A stretch of 64,000 bases of DNA from Aromatoleum petrolei (GCF_017894385.1 NZ_CP059560.1:2108001-2172000); one strand, 5' to 3'; positions 16,400 to 25,890 are shown, counted from the stretch's first letter. The notes: generated from the sequence alone by a model not told the origin. Numbers and translations are program-made.

Positions 16400-17464
16400 T
16401 CAATGCGGGAAGGGCCAAAGGCGCAGCTTCTGCTTGCCGATACTCCAAAGCTTCGCCAGCCCGTGCGGCTCGACGATCAGGAAGAACACGATCAGCGCGC
16501 CGAAGATCATGTGCACCAGGTGCGAAGTCGTCGCCGTCGACAGCGGGATGTCGAACCAGTGCGGCACCTGGTCGAGGATGATGGGCAGGACGACGATGAA
16601 GGCCGCGCCGAAGAAGGCGCCCATGATCGAACCCAGCCCGCCGATGATGACCATGAAGAGCAGCTGGAAGGAGCGGTCGATGCTGAACGCAGCCGGCTCC
16701 CACGCCCCCAGATGCACGAAGGCCCACAACACGCCGGCGACACCGACGATGAAGGAGCTCACCGCAAAGGCGGTCAGCTTCGCATACACGGGGCGGATGC
16801 CGATCACCGCGGCGGCGACGTCCATGTCGCGGATCGCCATCCACTGACGGCCGGTGGCCGTGCGCGTGAGGTTCTTCGCCGCCAGTGCGAACACGCACAC
16901 GACGGTGAGGCAGAACAGGTATTTCGCCACCGGCGACTCGATCGGCACGCCGAACACATTCAGCCCGGCGACGCTCACCGAACCCGAGGTCGAGTTGTTG
17001 GTGAACCAGCTGATGCGCAGGAAGGCCCAGTCGGTGAAGAACTGTGCCGCGAGCGTCGCCACCGCCAGGTACAAGCCCTTGATGCGCAGCGAGGGAACAC
17101 CGAACAGCACGCCGACGACGGTCGCCGTGAGGCCGCCGAGCAGCATCGCCGCGATCAGCGGCATGCCGTCGATGCGCACCATGAAGTTGTAGGCCGCGTA
17201 GGCCCCAACCGCCATGAACGCGCCGGTGCCGAGCGAAATCTGGCCGCAGTAGCCGACCAGGATGTTGAGGCCCAGCGCCGCGAGGGCGAGGATCAGGAAG
17301 GGGATCAGCACGGCGCGGAACAGGTATTCCGAGCCCGCCATCGGCATCACGACGAAGGCGACGAGGAGCAGCAGGCCGATCGCGATGCGGTCCTGAGCGA
17401 TCGGGAAGATCTGCTGGTCGGCCGCGTAGCTCGTCTTGAACTGGCCGTTTTCTCTGTACAGCAT
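16400..17464 (-). CDS. livM: Branched-chain-type ABC importer permease (LivM family)
   Basis: A 354-residue polytopic permease with about nine hydrophobic segments and the LivM hallmark LNILVGYCGQISLGTGAFMAVGAYAAY near residue 65. The ABC-coupling loop AIRDMDVAAAVIGIRPVYAKLTAF follows about 200 residues from the start. The start MLYRENGQFKTSYAADQ at 17464 is 29 bases after the livH stop. The open frame further upstream is antisense-like. It pairs with LivH to form the membrane channel. Confidence 0.92.
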   Translation of the reverse strand: MLYRENGQFKTSYAADQQIFPIAQDRIAIGLLLLVAFVVMPMAGSEYLFRAVLIPFLILALAALGLNILVGYCGQISLGTGAFMAVGAYAAYNFMVRIDGMPLIAAMLLGGLTATVVGVLFGVPSLRIKGLYLAVATLAAQFFTDWAFLRISWFTNNSTSGSVSVAGLNVFGVPIESPVAKYLFCLTVVCVFALAAKNLTRTATGRQWMAIRDMDVAAAVIGIRPVYAKLTAFAVSSFIVGVAGVLWAFVHLGAWEPAAFSIDRSFQLLFMVIIGGLGSIMGAFFGAAFIVVLPIILDQVPHWFDIPLSTATTSHLVHMIFGALIVFFLIVEPHGLAKLWSIGKQKLRLWPFPH

Positions 17465-17493
17465 GAGGAAACTCTCCCGGTGTGGGTGCCGCG

Positions 17494-18423
17494 TCAGACG
17501 CGGTCGATGATTTTTTCGCCGAACAGGCCCTGCGGACGCACCAGCAGGAAGCCCAGCGCCAGGACGTACGCGAACCAGATCTCGATGCCGCCGCCGAAGA
17601 AGGAGCCGAGGTAGATCTCCGACAGCTTCTCGCCGACGCCGATGATCAGGCCGCCCAGGATCGCGCCCGGCACCGAGGTCAGGCCGCCCAGGATCACTAC
17701 CGGCAGCGCCTTCAGCGCGACCAGGGAGAGCGAGAACTGCACCCCGAGCTTGGAGCCCCAGATGATGCCGGCGACCAGCGCCGCGAAGCCCGCCACCGAC
17801 CACACGATGACCCAGATGCGGTTCAGCGGGATGCCGATCGACTGGGCCGCCTGGTGGTCGTCCGCCACCGCACGCAGCGCGCGGCCGGTCGTCGTCTTCT
17901 GGAAGAACAGCGCCAGCGCGAGCACCAGGCCGGCGGCGATCAGCGCGGCGACGAGGTCCTCCTTGCTGATCAGCAGGCCCCCCTCGAACATGCCTTCGAG
18001 GATCATCGCCGGCTCCTTGGGCATGCCGACGTTGATGCTGTAGATGTCGTTGCCGAACAGCGTCTGGCCGAGGCCGTCGAGGAAGTAGCTGATGCCCAGA
18101 GTGGCCATCAGCAGCGTGATGCCTTCCTGGTTCACCAGCCTGGACAGGCACAGGCGCTCGATCACCCACGCCAGCACCACCATCAGCGCCATCGCGACGC
18201 AAAACGCGAGCAGGTTCGCGACGATCAGGTTGTCGAACCCGAGCCACTTCGGAATCCACTCGGCGAAGCGCGCCATCGCCAATGCCGCGAACAGCACCAT
18301 CGCGCCCTGCGCGAAGTTGAACACGCCCGAGGCCTTGTAGATCAGCACGAAGCCGAGCGCGATCAGCGAATACAACATGCCGGCCATCAAACCGCCGAAC
18401 AAGGTTTCAAGAAAGAATCCCAT
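17494..18423 (-). CDS. livH: Branched-chain-type ABC importer permease (LivH family)
   Basis: A 309-residue permease with the LivH N terminus (GLMAGMLYSLIALGFVLIYKASGVFNFAQGA) and the conserved coupling segment RAVADDHQAAQSIGIPLNRIWVIV. About eight membrane segments are visible. The start is 14 bases after the livG stop, so the two are translationally close. It dimerises with LivM. Confidence 0.93.
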   Translation of the reverse strand: MGFFLETLFGGLMAGMLYSLIALGFVLIYKASGVFNFAQGAMVLFAALAMARFAEWIPKWLGFDNLIVANLLAFCVAMALMVVLAWVIERLCLSRLVNQEGITLLMATLGISYFLDGLGQTLFGNDIYSINVGMPKEPAMILEGMFEGGLLISKEDLVAALIAAGLVLALALFFQKTTTGRALRAVADDHQAAQSIGIPLNRIWVIVWSVAGFAALVAGIIWGSKLGVQFSLSLVALKALPVVILGGLTSVPGAILGGLIIGVGEKLSEIYLGSFFGGGIEIWFAYVLALGFLLVRPQGLFGEKIIDRV

Positions 18424-18437
18424 TGCGAAGCTCCCGC

Positions 18438-19274
18438 TCAGTGCGACGTGCCGAGGTAGGCACGGATGACGTCCTCGTTGGCGCGCACCTCGTCGGGCAC
18501 GCCGTCGCCGATCTTCTTCCCGTAGTCGAGCACCACGACACGGTCGGAGATGTCCATGACCACGCCCATGTCGTGCTCGATCAGCACGATGGTCGTGCCG
18601 AACTGGTCATTCACGTCGAGGATGAAGCGGCACATGTCCTGCTTTTCCTCGACGTTCATGCCCGCCATCGGCTCGTCGAGGAGCAGCAGACTGGGCTCGG
18701 CGGCGAGTGCGCGGCCGAGCTCGACACGCTTCTGCAGGCCGTAGGGCAGCGCGCCGACCGGGGTCTTGCGGATGTCCTGGATCTCGAGGAAGTCGATGAT
18801 CTCCTCGACCTTCACGCGATGCTCGATCTCCTCCTTCCGCGCGCGGCCCCAGTACAGCGCGTTCGCGAGCAGGCCCGACTTCATCTTCAGGTTGCGCCCC
18901 GTCATGATGTTGTCGAGCACGCTCATGCCCTTGAACAGCGCGATGTTCTGGAAGGTGCGCGCGATGCCCTGGGCGGCCGCCATGTGCGGCTCCATCCTGC
19001 GCCGCTCTTCGCCGCGGAACAGGATGCGGCCTTCCTGCGGGTGATAGACGCCGTTGATCACGTTGAGCATCGAGCTCTTGCCGGCGCCGTTCGGGCCGAT
19101 GATCGAGCGGATCTCGTGCTCGCGCACGTTGAAGCTGATGTCGGTCAGCGCCTTCACCCCGCCAAAGGACAGCGAGATGTTCTGCAGGTCGAGGACCACT
19201 TCGCCGATGCGGCGCCCGTTGCCCTGTGCCGGTTCCTGCGCCTGCACCGCCTGCGGCATGTCGTTCATCATCAT
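18438..19274 (-). CDS. livG: Branched-chain-type ABC importer ATPase (LivG family)
   Basis: A 278-residue ABC ATPase with Walker A GPNGAGKSS, a signature-region LPYGLQKRVELGRAL in which the canonical LSGGQ is replaced by LPYGLQ as is common in this subfamily, and Walker B LLLLDEPMAGMNVEEK. The N terminus carries about 25 extra polar residues (MMMNDMPQAVQAQEPAQ) before the fold begins at VLDLQNISLSFGG. It starts 10 bases after the acyl-CoA synthetase stop, which supports one operon. Confidence 0.93.
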   Translation of the reverse strand: MMMNDMPQAVQAQEPAQGNGRRIGEVVLDLQNISLSFGGVKALTDISFNVREHEIRSIIGPNGAGKSSMLNVINGVYHPQEGRILFRGEERRRMEPHMAAAQGIARTFQNIALFKGMSVLDNIMTGRNLKMKSGLLANALYWGRARKEEIEHRVKVEEIIDFLEIQDIRKTPVGALPYGLQKRVELGRALAAEPSLLLLDEPMAGMNVEEKQDMCRFILDVNDQFGTTIVLIEHDMGVVMDISDRVVVLDYGKKIGDGVPDEVRANEDVIRAYLGTSH

Positions 19275-19284
19275 CTTCCTCCCC

Positions 19285-21261
19285 TCACGCCGCCTGCTTC
19301 GCCGCCTGGGGCGCGAAGGTCTTCACTTCCTCGATGCGCAGGTCCGCGCTGATGCGCCCCTCGCGCCCGTCCTCGTACTTCACGACGGTCTCGATGTGCT
19401 GCGTCGTCTTGCCCTCGAACAGCGCGTCGATCAGCACCTCATAGCGTTCGGCGATGAAGTTGCGCCGCACCTTGCGCGTGCGGGTGAGCTCGCCGTCGTC
19501 GGCGTCCAGTTCCTTGTGCAGGATCAGGAAGCGCTTGACCTGCGAGCCGCTCATCTGCGGATCGACGGCGAGGTCGGCATTCACCTTCTCGACGCAGTCG
19601 CGGATCAGCTCATACACCGCCGGCTGCGACGCGAGATCGGTGTAGCCGGAATACGGCAGACCGCGCCGCTCGGCCCAGTTGCCGACGGCCTCGAGGTCGA
19701 TGTTGATGAAGGCGGTGACGCAGTTGCGGCCGTTGCCGAAGGTGACCGCCTCCTTCACGTGCTGGAAGAACTTGAGCTTGTTCTCGATGTAGTTGGGCGC
19801 GAACATCGAGCCGTCCTTGAGCTTGCCGACGTCCTTGGCACGATCGATGATCTTCAGGTGGCCATCCTCGTCGAAATAGCCGGCGTCGCCCGTCAGGAAG
19901 TAGCCCTCGGCGTTGATCGACTCGGCCGTCGCATCCGGGCGCTTGTAGTAGGCCTTCAGCAGCATCGGTCCCTTGACGAGGATCTCGCCGTTGTCGGCGA
20001 GCTTCACATCGACGAAGGGCGCGGGCTTTCCGACCGAGTCCAGCTTGATCTGGCCATCCGGTTGCAGACACACGTAGGCGCAGGTCTCGGTCTGGCCATA
20101 GAGCTGCTTGAGGTTCACGCCGATCGAACGGTAGAAGCGGAAGAGGTCCGGGCCGATCGCCGCACCCGCCGTGTAGGCGACGCGGATGCGGCTCATGCCG
20201 AGCACGTTCTTCAGCGGGCCGTAGATCAGCAGGTCGCCGAGCCAGTACTGCAGGCGGTCACCCGCGGACACCGGCTTGCCGTCGAGGATGTCGGCACCGC
20301 AGCGACGCGCGACATCCATGAAGTACGCAAAGAGCTTGCGTTTGAGCGCGCTGGCGTCCTCCATGCGGATCATCACCTGCGTGAGCAGATTTTCGAACAC
20401 GCGCGGCGGCGCGAAGTAGTAGGTCGGCCCGATCTCGCGCAGGTCCGTCATCACCGTGTCGCCGGATTCCGGGCAGTTGATCGTGAAGCCCGCGACCATC
20501 GCCTGCGCGAAGGAGAACAGGTGGTCGCCGACCCAGGCCATCGGCAGGTAGGACAGGATGTCTTCCTGCTCGGTGAGCTTGTCGAAGCTCATCGCGCCGG
20601 TCGCCGCGGCGATGAAGGCGGAATGCGTCTGGCACACGCCCTTGGGCTTGCCGGTCGTGCCGGAGGTATACAGCATCACCGAGATGTCGTCCGCCGCCCC
20701 CTTGTCGATCTCCCCGTCGAGGAAATCGGTGTGGTTGCGGTCGTGGATGGCGCCCATCTCCTGCAGCTCGTCGAGGCCCAGCAGCATCGGCTGGCTGTAA
20801 TGGCGAAGGCCGCGCGGATCGTCGTAGATCACGTGCTCGAGAAACGGCACCTCGGGGTGGATCTCGAGCATCTTGTCCACCTGCTCCTGGTCCTCGACCA
20901 CGGCGAAGCGGATCTCGGCGTCCTGCAACACGTAGGACATTTCCGGCGCCACGGCGTCCTGATAGAGCATCACGGGAATGCCACCGAGGCACTGGCAGGC
21001 GGTTACCGACCAGTACAGGCGCGGGCGGTTGTCACCGATGACGGCGAGGCGGTCGCCGCGCTTGAAGCCCAATTCCGCGAGCCCGCAGGCGATCGCGCGC
21101 ACGTTGCGCGCGACTTCGGCCCAGCTGTAGGTCTGCCAGATGCCGAACTCCTTCTCGCGCATCGCAGGCCGGTTGGGTCGCACGGCCGCATGCTGCATCA
21201 GCAGCCGCGGAAAGGTGTCCAGGGCGGCCGGTTGCGCGGCGTGCCCGTTCCTGTCGGACAT
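19285..21261 (-). CDS. AMP-dependent acyl-CoA synthetase (long-chain fatty acid-CoA ligase type)
   Basis: A 658-residue ANL-superfamily ligase that activates a carboxylic acid to its CoA thioester through an acyl-adenylate. It has the P-loop MLYTSGTTGKPKGV, the A5-like YGQTETCAYV, the hinge DGHLKIIDRAKDVGKLKDG and the ferrying lysine segment near KVRRNF. The size and split C-terminal motif fit the long-chain/FadD15-like group. ATG 21261 is preceded by GGAGGAGATGG. It is the first gene of the leftward operon with the Liv-type importer, so import and CoA activation are coupled. Substrate length and ring type are not evident. Confidence 0.9.
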   Translation of the reverse strand: MSDRNGHAAQPAALDTFPRLLMQHAAVRPNRPAMREKEFGIWQTYSWAEVARNVRAIACGLAELGFKRGDRLAVIGDNRPRLYWSVTACQCLGGIPVMLYQDAVAPEMSYVLQDAEIRFAVVEDQEQVDKMLEIHPEVPFLEHVIYDDPRGLRHYSQPMLLGLDELQEMGAIHDRNHTDFLDGEIDKGAADDISVMLYTSGTTGKPKGVCQTHSAFIAAATGAMSFDKLTEQEDILSYLPMAWVGDHLFSFAQAMVAGFTINCPESGDTVMTDLREIGPTYYFAPPRVFENLLTQVMIRMEDASALKRKLFAYFMDVARRCGADILDGKPVSAGDRLQYWLGDLLIYGPLKNVLGMSRIRVAYTAGAAIGPDLFRFYRSIGVNLKQLYGQTETCAYVCLQPDGQIKLDSVGKPAPFVDVKLADNGEILVKGPMLLKAYYKRPDATAESINAEGYFLTGDAGYFDEDGHLKIIDRAKDVGKLKDGSMFAPNYIENKLKFFQHVKEAVTFGNGRNCVTAFINIDLEAVGNWAERRGLPYSGYTDLASQPAVYELIRDCVEKVNADLAVDPQMSGSQVKRFLILHKELDADDGELTRTRKVRRNFIAERYEVLIDALFEGKTTQHIETVVKYEDGREGRISADLRIEEVKTFAPQAAKQAA

Positions 21262-21530
21262 ACCATCTCCTCCTTTGGTTTTTATCCTGCGTCTCCACCC
21301 GGCCGTGTTTGTCGTTATCGGGTCCGGGGTCCGGCGCGATCGTGTGCGCCGCAGCGTCGGCAGCCGCTCGGTGGCGGCCGCTCGCGCTTTTGTGTGCGTG
21401 CAGTCTCGCAAGCCATGTTTGCGCAACTGTTTGTGAAATGTAGTGAATCGTAACAACGGGCGGTGACGGGTCCGCCAGGTGCGAGCCACGGCAACCCGCA
21501 CCTGCTGCGCGGCCGCCCGTGGACGAAAAA

Positions 21531-21552
21531 AAGGGGAGGTCGCCCTCCCCTT
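21531..21552 (-). terminator. Rho-independent terminator of the cytochrome operon
   Basis: AAGGGGAGG and CCTCCCCTT form a nine-pair stem with a four-base loop. Read leftward it is followed by a run of seven Ts (21524-21530). It lies 25 bases after the stop of the multihaem cytochrome b gene and separates that operon from the acyl-CoA synthetase operon. Confidence 0.9.
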
Positions 21553-21576
21553 CTTCGTTACGCCTTCAGGCAGCGA

Positions 21577-23571
21577 TCAGCTGAAGAAGCCGGTCACCAC
21601 CAGCACCAGCAGCACCAGGCCGACGGTGATCAAGGTCAGGCCGAGGATCACCGAACCGACGTGCATCTGGCGCGACGGCGCGTCGACCAGGTACTTCTCC
21701 AGCTCACCGGACTCCACCAGACGCTGGTAGTGCGCCGGGTGCTCTCGGCTGAACTCTTCCAGCGACTGCGTGCCGGTGAACATCACCACATCCGGCGGCG
21801 GCAGCTTGTCGGGGCGGAAGTGGTTGTTGAAGAAGTGCACCGTGAAGAGGAACACCGCCGCAAGGAAGGCTTCCTCGCCATGCACCAGCGTGCCGACGTT
21901 GAACACCCAGCCCGGCAGGAGGCTCGCCGTCACGTGCGGGAAGGCCAGCATCAGGCCGCTCCAGCCGATGATGTTCACACCCCAGAACACCGCCCAGTAG
22001 TCGAACTTCTCGAAGTAGGTCCAGCGGTCGAAATTCGGCTTGGGCCCCTTGCCGAAGAACCACTTGAACATGCCCCAGCAGTCGGCGAGGTCCTTCCAGT
22101 TCGGGATCAGCGAATCCGGGCCGAACCAGCGGAACTTGCGGTTCCGGAGCAGGCGCGACATCACGTACACGAAGTGGATCATGAAGATGCCGACGAAGAG
22201 CGAGGCGGCGACGCGGTGGATGATGCCCATCACCTTCGGCCCGCCGAGCAGCGCAGCAATCTTCGGCGCCCACGAGCTGTCGGCAAACATCACCGTCGTG
22301 CCGGTCAGCACCAGGGTCATCGTCACCAGCGCAAAGCACAGGTGCGCAACACGCCAGCCCCAGGCGAAGCGCACGAAGTGCTTGCCCTCGTTCACACCCA
22401 GCTCGCCGGTGCGCACGTGCGGCACGGTCTTGCGCTCCTTGCGCTCCTGCCATTCACGGTAGTACCACAGGCCGCTGTGCAGCCAGAAGAAGGCGAACAC
22501 GCCGATCAGCAGGGCCGTCATGAACTTGCCGGCGATCCACATCTTCGGATACTTCTCGAAGTCGTGCGTGTTGGCGTGCGGCCCGAAGGTCACGAAGCCC
22601 GCCGTCGCCTTCACCATGCCCGGCTTCTTGTCGTCGTGACACTTCTGGCAGGTCTTCAGGCGGTTGTCCGGATGCACGCGCGACTTCGGATCGTCGCCCG
22701 CCTTGATGCCGTGACTGCCGTGGCAGTCCGCGCACTTGGCGGTGTAGACGAAGCCGAGACGGTTCACCTGCCCGTGGTAGGTGTCACGGTAGCTGTGCAG
22801 CTCTTCCGTGTGGCAGTCGCCGCAGGCGAGCACGTTCTTGAGCTTGAACGCCTCCGACGACGAGTTGCGGATCTCGTGCGTCGTGTGGCAGTCGATGCAC
22901 ACTGCGCCCTTCGTGTCGCCCTTCTCGATGAGCTTGCCATGCACCGACGAGGTGAAGTCGTCGAGCTGGTCCTCGTGACAGGCGGCGCCGCAGGTCTCGG
23001 GGATAGTCATGCGCCACTTTTCGCGCTCGGGCGTGCCGGCAACGGGCACGGCGAAATCGTGCGTCGCGTGGCACTGGTTGCAGTAGGCCTTGGGACGATC
23101 AGGATTGTCCGCATCAGGACGGGCGTGGAAGGACTCCTTGTACGCGGCGATGTTCTCGACCACGATGCCCAGGCGCTCCTTGCCCGCGGCCTGGTTGTTC
23201 TTCTTCGCCTCGTCCCACAGCTTCTCGTGACAGGCGGCACAGTCGGGCTTGACCGCGTTGGGCGCCTTCTCGTGCTTCTCCTTCGCGTCGACGATATCGG
23301 TGTGGCAGGCCACACAGTCGATCTTGGCGTGCACCCCCTTCGCGACCTTGGCCGGATCGATCGCGGGAAGGGCGACCTCCTCGCCCTCCGCATCCTCGCC
23401 CTCCGCATCCTCGACCTTGATCTCCGGCTTGCCCGCGGCGTGGCAGTTCAGGCAAGTCGCGTTATCAAGCGCGGCCGGCGCATTGCCGCCGGCCGCATGG
23501 CCCGACAAGGGCCACAGCAACGCGGCAGACGCGACCGCCGCCAGCAGGCCCCGAATGTTGCGTATTTTCAC
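21577..23571 (-). CDS. Multihaem cytochrome c fused to a cytochrome b-type membrane domain (quinone-linked)
   Basis: A 664-residue protein in two parts. After a signal peptide, residues 40 to about 330 carry eight CXXCH haem sites (CLNCH, CVACH, CAACH, CNQCH, CIDCH, CGDCH, CADCH, CQKCH) and one CX3CH (CGAACH). From about residue 344 there are six membrane segments with paired histidines (VAH, IIHR, MIHF, LVHGEE, FTVHFFNNHF), as in cytochrome b561/FdnI-type quinol oxidoreductases. It probably exchanges electrons between the quinone pool and periplasmic haems, the job CymA does in other organisms. The GTG at 23571 was chosen because GGGGAG lies 7 bases before it; the longer frame lacks a usable signal peptide. 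Last gene of the operon. Confidence 0.85.
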   Translation of the reverse strand: MKIRNIRGLLAAVASAALLWPLSGHAAGGNAPAALDNATCLNCHAAGKPEIKVEDAEGEDAEGEEVALPAIDPAKVAKGVHAKIDCVACHTDIVDAKEKHEKAPNAVKPDCAACHEKLWDEAKKNNQAAGKERLGIVVENIAAYKESFHARPDADNPDRPKAYCNQCHATHDFAVPVAGTPEREKWRMTIPETCGAACHEDQLDDFTSSVHGKLIEKGDTKGAVCIDCHTTHEIRNSSSEAFKLKNVLACGDCHTEELHSYRDTYHGQVNRLGFVYTAKCADCHGSHGIKAGDDPKSRVHPDNRLKTCQKCHDDKKPGMVKATAGFVTFGPHANTHDFEKYPKMWIAGKFMTALLIGVFAFFWLHSGLWYYREWQERKERKTVPHVRTGELGVNEGKHFVRFAWGWRVAHLCFALVTMTLVLTGTTVMFADSSWAPKIAALLGGPKVMGIIHRVAASLFVGIFMIHFVYVMSRLLRNRKFRWFGPDSLIPNWKDLADCWGMFKWFFGKGPKPNFDRWTYFEKFDYWAVFWGVNIIGWSGLMLAFPHVTASLLPGWVFNVGTLVHGEEAFLAAVFLFTVHFFNNHFRPDKLPPPDVVMFTGTQSLEEFSREHPAHYQRLVESGELEKYLVDAPSRQMHVGSVILGLTLITVGLVLLVLVVTGFFS

Positions 23572-23711
23572 TTTGATGCTCCCCTTTTTCCGGCGCAAGC
23601 TGCGCGCCACAAACAAAGAAGGGGCCGACACGTCGCACGCCAATCGCCAGACGCGCAAGCGTCATATGTGCTCGTGGGCCCCTGCCGGAAAACTTGCCAT
23701 TCCCGGACGAA

Positions 23712-23735
23712 AGCCGGGCCGCTTCCGGCCCGGCT
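23712..23735 (-). terminator. GC-rich hairpin after the MtrB-like gene (terminator or attenuator)
   Basis: AGCCGGGCCG and CGGCCCGGCT form a perfect ten-pair stem with a four-base loop, 15 bases past the stop of the barrel gene. Read leftward it is followed only by TTTCG, so termination is probably partial and would set the amount of downstream cytochrome b mRNA. Confidence 0.65.
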
Positions 23736-23749
23736 GTTGCTGCCGTCAA

Positions 23750-25873
23750 TCAGAACGCATGCGAGACGGTCACCGCGATCACGCGCGTGATCTGGTTCGG
23801 ATCCACGAAGACCTTTGTGCCATCCGAGTAGCTCCAGCTCGACCATGTATAGTCATCCATCTCGCGACGATCCCAGACATAGTCTAAACGAATACCCGTT
23901 GCCTTGGTGAGGGCATACCGGGCGAATAGCCGCAGGGTGTTCAGCGTGTACTCGGTATCCGGGAGGATCCCCGCACCCTGGCGGATCGACGACAGCGCAC
24001 CGGCAGCCGCGTAGGAGATGTCGTACTTGCTCACGTCGCGGCTGTATAGATATTGCCCGCCCACCGAGAATTTCGAACTGATCTGCCCGTCGAATCCGGC
24101 GCCGACGGCATTCGAGCTCAGCTTGAGGTCGGCACCCCACGGCACGCAGGTGTAGGCGAGCGTGGTGCCGTCGCACTTCGACCCGTAGGTGCTGTTCAGC
24201 GATTTCTGCTCGATTTCGTTGGTGGAGTGCGAATACCACATGTTCGCCTTCCAGCGATCACTGAAGCGGTATGACGCATCGAGCGAGAACAGCTCCGAAC
24301 GGCCCTCGTTCAGACCGATATCGAAGATGCGCGTCTTGTAGTCGTCCATCGCGTACTCGTAGGCGAACTGCACCGACAGCGGCTCGACCGGCATCCAGTC
24401 GAGCATGAGCTTGAGCTTGTCGCGCTCGCGGTCGGAGAACTGCGCCGGCGCCGTCCAGTGCTCGCCCACGGCCGTCGTGGCGGTCTTGACGAGGACCGGC
24501 GTGGTGCCCCAGCTCGAACCGTCGCGCTCGCTGCGGGCGAGGGTCACGCTGCCGTTCAGGGTGTCGCTGAGCGACTTGCGCAGGTCGATACGATAGGTGT
24601 GCTCCGTCATCTCGTCGCGGTACAACTCGTCCATGCCCTCGTACTTCCTGAAGTCATAGTCGTAACCGGCGGTCAGGTTGTAGCCCCTCGGCAGACGGTA
24701 GCTCGCCTCGAGCTTGCCGCGATGCGTCGACTGCGACTCCGGGTTGTTCTGCAGGATCCTCCCGTTGTAATTCGCATAATCGAGTTGCGGAGTCCGGTCA
24801 TCCCGGTCCTCGTACGCCCACGACGCAAGCAGGTTGAGCTTGTCCGTGATGCGCGAGGTGAGCGAGCCGAACACGTTGGTCGTGTCGACCTTGCCGCCGA
24901 GGTCGCTGCGGGTCATGCCCGGCAGGTAGGGCACGACCGAGGACGGCAGGAAGCTGTCGTCCTGGGTCGCGAAGCTCTTGCTCACCTTCAGGTTCGCGCG
25001 CGTGTCGCGGCTGAAGTTGTAGCCGCCAGCGAGCGCGATCTGGTGCATCTGGTTGTCGGGTGCGAGCGACAGCGGGCTCATCTGGGTCGGCGTGCCCTGC
25101 ACAGCGACCGGGTTGCCCGCACCGCCGGTGGTGCCGTAATTGACGAACAGCCCCTTGCCGGCCTTGTTTTCGTAGAAGCTGGCGTAGTAGCTGCCTGAGA
25201 CGTAGAACTTCTCGGTCGCGTAGTCCAGCGAGGCCTCGATCTGCTTGTGGTTCGAGTCGATCGGCTCGGGCGCGAACAACTGCCCGAGGTAGCCGCCGAC
25301 GTTGCCGTTGGAGCCGAACAGGCGCTCGCCCTTCTTGGCCTCGTTCTTGAACGTGACGTTCGCCTGCAGGTTCTTGCTGATGAACTTGGTGGCGGTCAGG
25401 GACGTGGCGGTGCGCTCGGTCTTGAGGTCCTTGTCGTCGAAGCGGGTGCCGAGGTTGAGCGAGTCGTGGCCGATTCCGGTCACGCGGGTGGACACCTCGA
25501 ACGGTGCGTAGCGCGGGATCTGGTTGTAGTCGATGCCCAGCTTCCAGTCGCCCTGCTGCTCTATCGACGCGCCGAACTCCTGCGTGCGCAGGCCCAGGTC
25601 GCGGCCCTCGATGCGCAGCCAGCGTCCCTCGTCGGAGCGGCGGATGACCTTGAGGTCGGCGCCGCCATGCACACCCTCGTCATTAATGCCGTAGTACTGG
25701 CGGTACAGCGGATTGACCTCGTCGAGGTGTTGCAGCTTGATGCTTGCTTCGGCGACGTTCGGGCTGATCAGTTCCGCGACCTCGTCTTCCTGCGCGAGGG
25801 CGGACGACACGGGGAAGGCCATCGACACGGCCAGCGCCAGCACGGTCCGCTTGAAGATGCGATTGTTGTCCAT
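23750..25873 (-). CDS. MtrB/PioB-family outer-membrane beta-barrel
   Basis: A 707-residue outer-membrane protein with a signal peptide (RTVLALAVSMAFPVSSALAQ) and long alternating beta-strand sequence ending in phenylalanine (VTVSHAF), the outer-membrane insertion signal. The length and the DWMPVEPLSVQFAYEYAMDDY-like strands match the MtrB/PioB decahaem-associated family, in which the barrel threads a decahaem cytochrome through the outer membrane. The N-terminal CXXC seen in Shewanella MtrB is absent. The gene lies 17 bases downstream of the decahaem cytochrome gene, its expected partner. No outer-surface MtrC-like cytochrome is present nearby. Confidence 0.87.
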   Translation of the reverse strand: MDNNRIFKRTVLALAVSMAFPVSSALAQEDEVAELISPNVAEASIKLQHLDEVNPLYRQYYGINDEGVHGGADLKVIRRSDEGRWLRIEGRDLGLRTQEFGASIEQQGDWKLGIDYNQIPRYAPFEVSTRVTGIGHDSLNLGTRFDDKDLKTERTATSLTATKFISKNLQANVTFKNEAKKGERLFGSNGNVGGYLGQLFAPEPIDSNHKQIEASLDYATEKFYVSGSYYASFYENKAGKGLFVNYGTTGGAGNPVAVQGTPTQMSPLSLAPDNQMHQIALAGGYNFSRDTRANLKVSKSFATQDDSFLPSSVVPYLPGMTRSDLGGKVDTTNVFGSLTSRITDKLNLLASWAYEDRDDRTPQLDYANYNGRILQNNPESQSTHRGKLEASYRLPRGYNLTAGYDYDFRKYEGMDELYRDEMTEHTYRIDLRKSLSDTLNGSVTLARSERDGSSWGTTPVLVKTATTAVGEHWTAPAQFSDRERDKLKLMLDWMPVEPLSVQFAYEYAMDDYKTRIFDIGLNEGRSELFSLDASYRFSDRWKANMWYSHSTNEIEQKSLNSTYGSKCDGTTLAYTCVPWGADLKLSSNAVGAGFDGQISSKFSVGGQYLYSRDVSKYDISYAAAGALSSIRQGAGILPDTEYTLNTLRLFARYALTKATGIRLDYVWDRREMDDYTWSSWSYSDGTKVFVDPNQITRVIAVTVSHAF

Positions 25874-25890
25874 TTCGTTCTCCCTGACTC

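Noticed and set aside
19054..21453. 799-codon rightward frame over the acyl-CoA synthetase
   Set aside because: It is a shadow of the leftward ligase, with no recognisable motif.
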